A stretch of 64,000 nucleotides of DNA, from the NCBI GenBank assembly GCA_905160935.1, contig CAJHZI010000294.1, forward strand, positions 248,001 through 312,000. The letters are read 5' to 3'. Numbering within the stretch: the first letter of the stretch is position 1; the number at the start of each line of letters is the position of its first letter. The translations under genes and the position numbers were made by a program. A model generated the notes under the pieces. That model was not told the origin of the DNA. It was given only the letters and a program-made list of their open reading frames with translations, and searched no databases. Shown here in pieces: positions 49,220-59,600 of the stretch. Origin of the DNA: Enchytraeus crypticus (Eukaryota > Annelida > Clitellata > Enchytraeida > Enchytraeidae).

Positions 49220-50009
49220 CAGGGGCGGATCCAGGAATTTTTTAAGGGGGGGCCTGAAAATTTTTTTAGAGTACATTTTTTGCTTACGCCCCGCCTTCTT
49301 CGGGACATGTGTAACTTATCCCCCCCCGCTTATACTAAAGTCAGGGGAATACCTAAGATGCTACATTTGTTTTGGAAAAAGTAGGTTAATTTTGTCACCT
49401 CTGAAGAAACTCTGAAGATCTCGACAAATTGCAAAAGTGACCTAATTTTGGTGGTGGTGGGGGAGCTTAACCCCTCCCATCCTAGGCTGTTTACACCACT
49501 GCTACAGGACAGAGTTCACATTTTTTACTTACACCCTTTTTTCTTCCAATGCATAGGTTCAAGTGAAAATTGAGAGCTAGTGAAACGGTCACCATTTTTT
49601 GGACCTCCTTCCATTATACAGGGCTCCTATAGTATATCCTAGAAAAAATCGAGCTATTGGAAAGAGTTCCCTGTCGTACCACCCCCCTCTCCCCGGCCCC
49701 CCTATCCACGGCCATTACTAACATATTTACACATCGAAATTGCCTTAGAAACAATGAAACTATACCCAGTCATACCCTCCACTCCGGGCCCCCCCTAACC
49801 ACTGCCATTACTAACATATTTACACATCGAAATTGCCTTAGAAACAATGAAACTATACCCTGTCATACCCTCCACTCCGGGCCCCCCTAACCACTGCCAT
49901 TACTAACATATTCGCACATCGAAATTGCCTTAGAAACAATGAAAATATAGTTTCAAATTTTTTAACGGCGGACCTTAGGGGGGGCCCGGGCCCCCTGGAT
50001 CCGCCACTG
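49220..50009 (+). mobile_element. Complete non-autonomous hAT-like transposon N1 (790 bp) with 8-bp TSD
   Basis: The 8-bp target duplication AAGAAGTC flanks it exactly (49212-49219 and 50010-50017). Terminal inverted repeats are CAGGGGCGGATCCAGG and CAGTGGCGGATCCAGG (15/16), each followed by G/C-rich runs. An 8-bp duplication with CAG ends is the hallmark of the hAT superfamily. No transposase frame is present. Internally it has about 2.5 copies of a ~100-bp tandem repeat at 49680-49945. It ends about 200 bp upstream of the WDR53 start codon. Confidence 0.9.
49680..49945. repeat. ~100-bp tandem repeat inside the hAT-like element
   Basis: CCATTACTAACATATTTACA, then CATCGAAATTGCCTTAGAAA, then CCCTCCACTCCGGGCCCCCC is repeated with few changes; the third copy is partial. 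Confidence 0.9.
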
Positions 50010-50205
50010 AAGAAGTCCTATTTATTGGACTAAGGTTTCAAAGTTTTATTGTTTCGACATTTCATAGGGATTACATGGTTTTGAGGTTTTGTGATTTGTT
50101 GGACTTCTAATTCTTTTTCTAGATGGTAATTATTATCAGACTAAACAGTGGATCTTGTTTATTAAAATAAACAGAATTTTGTTAAATGCCTGTAGTGCTG
50201 CTAAG

Positions 50206-52098
50206 ATGACTGAGCTGATAATAGAACAACTTGAAGGTGGTCACACGGGGAGCGTTTTGTGTGTCATTGTTAACGACAAATCTTGCATTATCTCTGGCGG
50301 AGAGAACAGTGAAGTGGCTGTCTGGTCGTCGGATGGCACTCTCATAAAATCATGGAAGATATCATTGGAAGATTATGATGATGTGACTAGTATAGTGTGT
50401 TCAAAGCTACACCCAGGTCTCTGCTATGTTGCCTGTGGCAGTCATATATACACACTGAACATAGATCAGGTCGACCAGCAACCTGTGCGAGTATTTTCTC
50501 ACAGCAACGAGGCTGGCGATGATGAAATCAATCAAATTTCATTGGATTCGGATGAAACATATCTAGCTATTGCCGATGATTCGGGGAAAGTTAAAGTCAT
50601 CAACACGAATGATTTCAGTTTGTATCGAACCTTGCGAGCACACACGAACATCTGCTCAAGCGTTAGCTTTGCGCCGAACGGAGATCTCTACAGTGCTGCA
50701 TACGATTGCGATGTTAAGCGATGGAATGTAAGAAAGTCTCGCAGCTGTGCAACTGTGAACATGAAGAACATAAGTGATGATGACGCAGATGTTGAGAATG
50801 GGCGCTTCAGTGTCAGTCCTCCTTTCGTTCACTCACTGAAGGTCTCACCAGATGGGGCTCTGCTCGTCTGTGGCACTGAAAACTCTCTCGTTCATATCTT
50901 TGATCTGTCGAAGAACACGCTGCGCTATGGCACGACGCTACGTGGACACACACAGGGTGTCTCTCAGGTTAGTTTAGTTATTAATGTGTTTCATTATGAA
51001 GCTTTGCAATAACAAGTTTCTCCAATAGTAACATTTTTTATATACCCGTAACGATTTGTTTAAGAGATTCTACTTCTACAACACTATGGCTTCTATTTTA
51101 GAATATAACTTAGCAGCCTTTGACGCCTCTGATGTGTATATATGCAAGAGATATGAAAGATAGGATAGTGACTGATGCTACGGTATAGGAAAGAGAGGAG
51201 TGGAGAGAAGGTGTGTGCATATCCCGACCCTAGCTAAACTGGGATTCAAGGGAAGATATTGTTTATAAGGAAGTTGTAGCTTGTATATTGCTGATGTATG
51301 CTGATGATAACAAGGAAGTTATATATGCTTTAGATATCCAAAACTAATTAGATTCAGACTATGCCATATAGCAGCTCTCTATGTTAAGCAGAGATTTTGA
51401 AATGAAGGTTATATTTCAGCTAAGAGTTTTATTACTAATTTTAATTGCAAGTAATGTCAATTACAGCAATTAAAGAGGCATTATATTGAAATTATTATAC
51501 AGTACTAGAGTTGTATTTAACTTCTATGGCAATTAATAACTGAAACAATTCAAAAATGAAAATTGATGTGAAGCACTAATGTTTAGCCACATTTCTGCTA
51601 GTGTATTTTTTAAAAATGTATATTTGGCTCAGACCTCTACTTCAATGATATCTTTAAAATTTTGGATGTTATAAATTGTGCACGCAGAATTTGCAAATTC
51701 GATACCTAGTACAGTTTAGCAATATATCTATCATGTTGTAGGTGGCATTTCTTAATCACTTAAACAGCAATGGAAGCGGCAATGATGACTCACTGACTCA
51801 GTATCTGATAACAGCCGGTAACGACAACAAAATCTGCTTGTGGGACGTTCATGAAGTGATCCAGTCTAGTCGATTTACGTCTAATCAAGGTTCTTCTGAG
51901 AGAAGTGGTAAGAAGAAAAAGGGTGGTGTTAATAAAACGCCGGAGACCAGTGAACCGACCTCAGCAAATATTCAACCGAAACGTGTTGTGGAACACTCTG
52001 AAAAAATAAACTCAGTCGCAATAGGGAATCTTAAGGGAAAGTCATACGTCATAGTCGCTGACAACTCAAGCAGTTTAACGTGCCTTACTCTGGCGTAA
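50206..52098 (+). CDS. WDR53: WD repeat-containing protein 53
   Basis: Two exons, 50206-50967 and 51742-52098, joined by a phase-0 GT-AG intron, give 372 residues (human WDR53 has 358). Alignment from memory of the family is clear along the length: GGHTGSVLC, DDVTSI, a DDSGKVKVI blade, RAHTNICSSVSFAPNG, LRGHTQGVSQV and GNDNKICLWDV. The C-terminal part has the family's basic, low-complexity insertion (SERSGKKKKGG...) before EHSEKINSVAIG...VADNSSSLTCL. It should fold as a WD40 propeller acting as a protein-binding scaffold. Human WDR53 has been listed among DDB1-CUL4-associated WD40 proteins, so a ubiquitin-ligase receptor role is possible but not shown here. The frame is open 51 bp upstream to another ATG at 50155; I prefer 50206 because it matches the usual N terminus. 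Confidence 0.94.
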
Positions 52099-52904
52099 TG
52101 GGAAGCTCTCTAACAATATAACTTAGGCGTATTAATGTGTTGCCTATATTTAAAATATTTATTTGTGTGAAAAGATTTTTATTAATTTCAGATATTATTT
52201 AGTTTCTGTGAAATTTTCTAAGTAAACGTGTGCTAATACTGGATCAAGTGTACATTTAAAAACAGTTAATAAGAATGAGATGGAGAGAAACTCATGTAAA
52301 AGTTTTGAAGAACAGAAAGGAAAGGAAACTGTTGGCGTAAAGATGTGCCTATATCATGTGTAACCATATGAAAGATCAGGAAATATTTATACTCTATACT
52401 GATATCATTCTGAGCAATTTAAAGCTGCTATGCTTTTGACTTAAACTCATTATATTATCAGATCCATGATATTTGTTCTTGAATTTTTTTCTTCACTATG
52501 AGCATATCATCGATCAACTAAATAGCTGATTGGAATATAAAGGATTTTCCTTTTGTACCATCCATCAGATACATGAATTATACCTATCTACAATAGGAAA
52601 AAGTAATGTGAGAAAATTCCATCAAAGTTTTATTCTCATATTGCTGATATCACTCAATCATTGCATATGCTCAAGATAACCTTCTATAACCTTCAGTTAA
52701 ATGTGCTATTTTTTGTTTTCAATTTTTCAGATAGAATTAAAAATAGAGACAACTTAAAATTAAATCTTATGTACATGAGTATTACATCTACTGTTCACAT
52801 TACTATAAAGGTAAAATTCTACCATTTGCAAAATCGTGACAATTTCATATTTGTTAAATTAGTGCTTTACTTTGTAAGAATTTGATAGCATACAAGCAAC
52901 AGAC

Positions 52905-53172
52905 CGTGAATCATCAGTGATGATCATCATGGGTCATCAGTGATAATCACCATGGGTCATCAGTGACAATCATCATGGGTCATCACTGATGATTATCAAG
53001 GGTCATCAGTGATGATCATCATGGGTCATCAGTGACGATCATCATGGGTTATCAGTGATGATCATCCTAAGTCATCAGTGACGATCATCATGGGTTATCA
53101 GTGATGATCATCTTAAGTCATCAGTGACGATCATCCTGGGTCATCAGTGATGATCATAATAGGTCGTCAGTT
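52905..53172. repeat. ~23-bp minisatellite (ATCATCATGGGTCATCAGTGATG)
   Basis: About eleven copies of GATCATCATGGGTCATCAGTGA with GGTTATC and TAAGTC variants. Confidence 0.92.
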
Positions 53173-53395
53173 ACGATCAACTGAGAACTCTGTTAAGATC
53201 AATAGAGAACTCTATTAAGATCAATAGAGAACTCTATTAAGATCAATAGAGAACTCTATTAAGATCAATAGAGAACTGTATTAAGATCAATAGAGAACTC
53301 TATTAAGATCAACAGAAAACTCTATTAAGATCAATAGAGAACTGTATTAAGATCAACTGAGAACTCTATTAAGATCAACTGAGAACTCTATTAAA
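53173..53395. repeat. 22-bp minisatellite (AAGATCAATAGAGAACTCTATT)
   Basis: Ten copies directly abutting the preceding 23-bp array. Each unit contains the short palindrome AATAGAG...CTCTATT and can form a small stem. The unit is unrelated to its neighbour apart from GATCA. Confidence 0.92.
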
Positions 53396-54692
53396 GTATC
53401 AAACAGACTGTCACTGACATCATCGTACTGGTACAAAGGAAGAGAAAGAACTTATCTCGTCGTTTTAATGGTAATGATTAAAGCTCAGTCTTAACTGAAC
53501 ATGTCGCTTCATAGCAGCTATGATATTGTTTGATGATTAGTTGATTCCTAATAAATCTAAACATTATTAACATAGAATAGAAGATGTAGCCTGCAGGACA
53601 TGAATCGTTCGTTGTGACTTTTGTTAAAATGCAAGTAGGCTAGTTGCAGGGAGTGATAATATATAGCCTATAGGAGATCTAAAAAACATTAACCCGACAG
53701 TTATTAATTTGTATTCATCACATCTATTATTTATTGACATCACTTCCTTGAAAACGTTAATATAAACGTCATATAACACACATACTGAGATACATACAAT
53801 TTGAAGTATAAAATTTTGATAGCCTATATAATTATTTTAATATGAAGACTCACTTAACACACGACAAATCTGTTGATAAGAATTATGAGTGCATGTTGTT
53901 TACGTTGAGACCGCTCAAATGCAGAAGAGAGCAAATATAAGCTTACACTGTGCACCTCTTATAGTATTTTCAGTAACAACTAACTAGATTTTTACAAACC
54001 ACTTATATATTGAAGTTTTATCATCAAAGAGTGGAAATTGTTGATTAATGAAGTAAATCTGATCATGAAAAAATTACCTAAAATATTATAAATACAGGAA
54101 TACTCATTCTGATATTAAAAAGTTCTACAAAATAGTTCATGTACTATATGTTATTTTTTATTTACATCTAATTTACTAATCTAACAATTGACAAATATTA
54201 TCCTGGACTGCCTTGTAGGGGAAAAATCCTGGTTGTATACACAGTGTCCATATTCAAATCCTAGTAGAATACTTTTTGATAACATCCTAGTTATAGAGAA
54301 AGAGACACTCAACTGTGAAGTTATATCAATGATCGACGATTTAACTGCACTTACTCCACCCAACAGTGATGTAAGATATTAAAAAGTGTGAGAATGGGTC
54401 ACAGAAATGGAGTCTTTCAGAATTCGGCACTATCTGAAGATGGCGTCATACTCAAAGACCAAGAATAAATCTGATCATGAAAGAAATACCTAAAGATGTT
54501 TAATTACAGGCCTATGTATATTAATTATAAAAACAAAAAAACTCTTTCTGATATTTAAAAATTATACAATTAAAAGATAGTCATGAACTACCAAATAAAC
54601 TGCCAATATAAATTTTTAAGGAATGAGGGCTAATATATTGGCAGATAATGCCATACATACAACTTGAGTTCTGAAGAAATTTCACTAACAGC

Positions 54693-54835
54693 AAAAGCTG
54701 GTAAAGCTAATGTTAACGTCAGTTTCCTCACTCGAAAGCGATGTCATTGGTGTGCGAGCTCAGGATTTGAACTCCCCCCCCGCACATACTGATCCGACAT
54801 CAAATATCTTACCGACATTGCCACTGGCTCCAGCT
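54693..54835 (-). repeat. tRNA-derived SINE, family A, full copy
   Basis: Minus strand: CTGGAGCCAG, box A TGGCAATGTCGG, box B AGTTCAAATCC preceded by a run of G, conserved body, and AGCTTTACCAGCTTTTGC end. Confidence 0.85.
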
Positions 54836-55765
54836 AATTACTGCACTCGCACTATCGTGGCTTCATCGCAGCAGTCTGTTGCTAACATTTAGTCTATTTA
54901 TATTTTTTATCACAGGACGTATGAACTTAAAACCTGACGCCATACCACTAGACTACGACAGCACTCGATCCGCTGAAGTTTATTTGATGCATCTAATAGA
55001 CTGCAGTAGATATTTTATAAGTTGAAATCTTATAAAATATAGTAAATATACCACGATTAGCTGTGCAATAGTTAGTAAAATTTTAAAAAACTCTATACGC
55101 TATTGACGTAGTCTAATTGACATAATAAAAAGAAGGAGATGAGTCAAGAAAAGTAGTAAAGCATTGTCACTTTCTCCAACATCGAAGATATTTGCCACAA
55201 AACAACCGAATGTTTGTTGAGAAAAGATTTGACATGCTTGCCAACAAATCAAATATATAGCTGTACAGAAAGGATATGGAAACCAGGTAAGAAAATGAGG
55301 TGTAAAGGCTGATAAATTGTTGTTAAGAGTTCAATAAGGTACAAATTTACTATAATTAGTTAATCTATACAAAGATGCATCAAAGTTTACATCTGACAAG
55401 CTAAATTTATATAAATATGTCAGTGCTTTGACAACTTTACCTTTAGCTATTTGACATTTCTCACACAACAGTATTCAAAGTAAAAGCTAAGCTACGAACA
55501 CACGTTACACACACTATGCAGATTCTAATTAACAAGAAGAAGCCCATGAAGCTACACATTTTGAACAAATTCATTGCATATCTAGTCATAGTGCTGAACC
55601 AAGCTTTCTATCATATTTTACAGACATCTTATTTTATTTTGAATGTAGGTCTGAATGTTATGGCAGTAAAATTTCATGATACATAACAGAAGCACTTTTT
55701 TAATTTTGAGTCGGTTTGCTTCTTCTTTATTAGAACCTGTGTTTAATTTATGATGCTGTATTTTC

Positions 55766-55814
55766 TTTGCTGAATTCTACTAACATAATCGTTATGTTAG
55801 TAAAATTCAGCAAA
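55766..55814. repeat. Hairpin, 23-bp arms, 3-nt loop
   Basis: 55766-55788 and 55792-55814 (TTTGCTGAATT...ACTAACATAA) pair with one mismatch around TCG. Confidence 0.85.
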
Positions 55815-55837
55815 AGCCCAAACTAAAGATAAGTCTC

Positions 55838-55993
55838 AGATATGTATGATTCCGAATTGAAGATTCTAAATGGATTTAAATCAAGATCAGCCAGTGATGG
55901 ATAATTCCTGAAAGATACAGAAATTATCCATTATTGACTGATCTTGACTTGAATCCATTCAGAATCTCTCAATTCAGAGCCACACGTATCACC
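55838..55993. repeat. Large imperfect fold-back, ~70-75-bp arms
   Basis: About 55838-55913 pairs with about 55921-55993 (shared AGATTCTAAATGGATTTAAA and AAGATCAGCCAGTGATGGAT against their complements), with roughly ten mismatches and a very short loop. It begins 24 bp after the preceding hairpin. Confidence 0.85.
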
Positions 55994-56677
55994 TTCTATT
56001 ATACCTGTATCCACAACGCCAAACTCACTCCGGTAATAATACGAAGAAATTTATAAAGAAATAAAGTATGTCAATAGATAAACTCAGTTAACTTCTTCAA
56101 GTAAAGTGTTATAGAGTTTAGTATCATATTCAAGCACTGAAAATACATGAAAGTAGATGAGTACAATATATAACTCATATATAGGCTCATTAGATAAATC
56201 AGAACAAAAATACTTAAAGTGTTGGGACCCTTTATATACAAAGAATGATAAATGCATGCAAGGGATGAAATATACAAAAACGAATTTTAGGGTATTTATT
56301 AGGACCTAATACTTACAGTTGATTAAATATTGGCAATTCTGAATAAATGATAATTTAATCACTGATAACTTAAACATTGGACTCAAAATTACATTAACAG
56401 TTAGCTAACTCTATAAAAAAACATTCATAAACGATTTAAACAACTATAATTCTTCCCATTAACTAATTAAATGTATTAACAACTATATTCACTGATTTTG
56501 ACCTTAAAAAAGAATCAGAGGATAAGTAACTATGCAAGTCTTGTATCTAAACTTAGTCAGGACCTAATACGACTTTATCAGTGAAGCATTGTCAAGCCTC
56601 ATCTTCCATTAGACTAACAGCATGCTGCGAATTGATAGAGCAACAACAGCTACAGTCGATTCTGCAGAATTGCTAGC

Positions 56678-59600
56678 TTACACTGGTGGCAGACATTTCT
56701 CAATGAATTTCTTTACATCTTCCAATTCCTATCACATCACACACACAAAAACAAGCAAGCATAAATTATCATGAAGAAAAATATTCGTCAAATTTAAGTT
56801 AGAATGAAAGAATGCTCTATGGTTAAAAATTTGTTTTATTAATGTAACCTGAACAAAGTTCGTAAACAAGACATAGATAAAAAAAATTTATTTTAACAGA
56901 AATACAAAAATATTACAAACACTGTTCAGATTCTTCTATTTCTGTCAGAAAACTAGTCTTAACTAGTAAACTACTTTTTCTAGCTAGAACCCAAGTAAAA
57001 CACTTAAGAGTTCCCTTATACGAATCATTAAATAACTTTCTTTAGTAACTAATCAGCTAAATTTTCATTTTACAGTTAAAAATGAAACAAAGCACAATTG
57101 AAAAATGTGCACATTTGCAACGGAATATTTTGCATAAAATGTAATTATAATATAATCAGAGCCTACGAGTTCATAAAACGTGACTGTGTAAGAGCTGTTG
57201 TACATCACTTCAACTTGCTAAAAACATTTTAAAATTGTTACTTCGAGGTTGACCAGCTAATGTCAAGCAATAGAATTTATGTAATTGAATTAAAACACTT
57301 GTAGAAATAAATAAATCACCGAGATTAGGGGCATTAGATGATTTAAAGATCCACTCATATGAGGACATGAAGAGGAAAATGGACGAGAGAGAAGAGTGGT
57401 GGCTTTATATACCATGGACCTGCCAGTAGGCAGTGCACTAAGAGAGAGAGAGAGAGAGTAGAAATAAATATAGCCATCCACATAAGAACTGCCACAGAAC
57501 AAGTGGAAAATTTCAACGAGTTATGAAGCTGATCGCAGCATCATCACCAGTAGCTATCAATAAAGTCAATATCGTCATCTTCCCTTGAATCCCAGTTTAG
57601 CTAGAATCGGGATACGAATAGATATATATAAATGCTTAGTTATCAATAAAGTCAAAGTGTTAAATCAGGTAAAGTAGTTAGACAGAGCATATAGTTTCTA
57701 CCTCCTCACACGATGAATGGGCCATTCCCTCGTAGCCCTTGAATGTTGCATTCTTATTGAACGACTGCAGCAACAGTGACGTCATGTGACCAAAAGAATA
57801 TCTAACAAGAGCGTCAGATTTGCCGTGACACTGCAGAACTGGAATCGACTCGTTACCCTTCAGCGCCTGTGCACAAACAACAAAATATTTTCCGTATAAC
57901 CAACCCTTTTCTGTATAGCCAGTCCAGTGAATGTCCGAGATTTTACTCTCAGATCAGCGCGGCTGGGATTAGCACTGAGCACTGAGTTACTAAGCACTGA
58001 GTTACTACATCATAGGTCTTTATTATGGTTATAAGCACAAAGAGAAAGCAAGAAGATGACAAGAGAGAGGCGTACCGCAGGGAATGATTTAGCAAGAGGC
58101 ATCCAGGAGCTGAGAGCTACAACACCTGCGACAGGCTCAGCGTGGGTGAACGTTGAGTGCAGAGCTACCGCTCCTCCTTGAGAAAAACCCCCCACAACGA
58201 TCCTGTTCCTCGGCACTCCCAGCTTTACCTCCTCTTCTATGAATGTCTGCACTGAAGAAAATTAGTAGAGTTCTAGGCAATACAGAGTACATCTTCTCAA
58301 TAATGCAACAGATTTCATTATTGCACAGAAACTGTTTAATTTCGAATATTAACCTAAGTTCTTAGCAATAGATTTGTAGATCTATTAAATAATGCAGCAT
58401 AGATATCGTTATATTGCACAGAAACTGTCTAAATAAAACAGCGCTCGATAATATATATTCATTTCGTTCCCCACAAGCACGAATATTAACCGAGTTCTTA
58501 GCAATACATTTGTAGAGCTATTAAATGATGCAGAGTAGATATCATTATATAGCGTAGTCCCTGACATCATCCCTGGATGAGGAAACGGACGTTAAACCTT
58601 TATTATTATTATTATTATTATTATAGAAACTGTTTAAATAAAACAGCGCTTGGCAACATCCTTTATACTACGTGACAGAATTTATTACAGTACAGGGAGA
58701 TCAACCTAAAGTTTTACAGGAGTTTAATAATTATACGAGTAACTAGATTAATCAAAATTATAATTATTTGTCTACTGACAATCTAGTCGATTCCACATTA
58801 CTCCATACAACCAGGGCCCAAGTGGGACATCTTGCACTACTGTTAACCTAGAGGCATTTAATTAGTGAATGCTGCAATCATGAAGGTTACAGGGCAAAAT
58901 GTCACAGCATTCAGACTGAGTCAGTATAACTTGAGAGAACTGCTAATAGAAGACTGCTCGTACTCGCTGAAGGGTCATACGAATACACTTAATAAAACTT
59001 ACGATCTAGGATCAAAGATTAGAAGTATACACCTTATAATTTCAAATCAGTCACTAGTTGGTCTATCATATCATTGACAAGTATACAAGGAGTGATTAAT
59101 GTCTAAACAATATTTATTCCCACAAAGTAAATATAAAAGCCAATATATTTTATAGGATGGAAAACTGAAAAAATAAAAAACTATTAAAAAACCATAAAAA
59201 ATGAAAAAATATTTAAAATTTTTCAAAACTCTCGGATTATCATTTTGAATTTCTACTGTACAATGTGTATTATTTAAATTTAAAAGCTGAAACAAGTTTA
59301 ACATCTGCTTCTGTGTTTCCTGGGATACTGCCACAAATGAGAATTTCTTTAAATTTGTCAATGAGCTGTAGATATAGGAAGGTATTATTACACTGTGCAG
59401 ATGCTGCCAGTATTCCAGCTTCATCCTCTGCACTGTCTGGTGCCAGACCAATAATGTCAAACCTAAAATTGTTCATAATATTTAGCCCCATCACACAACA
59501 GAAAACATGATACTTAACTAAGCGATCAAATCACAGAGCAATCAATCCAGAAGAATCATGTATCTGGCCATAGTGTTGCAAATACAAAACTGATGGTGTT

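Larger units (their letters stand above)
43678..50205. other. Intergenic region between divergent ENTPD (-) and WDR53 (+) genes
   Basis: Both promoters should lie here, but none can be placed by eye. Contents: interrupted (AT)n at 43965-44070, SINE B copies, a (GATCAATCAATAAGCCATGATGTAAATACACT)-like ~33-bp tandem at 45370-45535, poly-G/poly-C runs, hAT-like elements, an inverted duplication and a long hairpin. 44100-44450 and 45540-45890 hold nothing recognisable. Confidence 0.65.
52099..56677. other. Intergenic region between convergent WDR53 (+) and LYPLA (-)
   Basis: Holds both 3' UTRs, two GATC-containing minisatellites at 52905-53395, a SINE A at 54693-54835 and two fold-back structures at 55766-55993. 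53400-54690 and 54840-55760 show only AT-rich sequence. Frames of about 60-70 codons here look random. Confidence 0.65.

Noticed and set aside
49181..49415. Glycine-rich frames (GGSRNFLRGG...) at the hAT-like end
   Set aside because: These are products of the G-rich transposon termini, a common false annotation.
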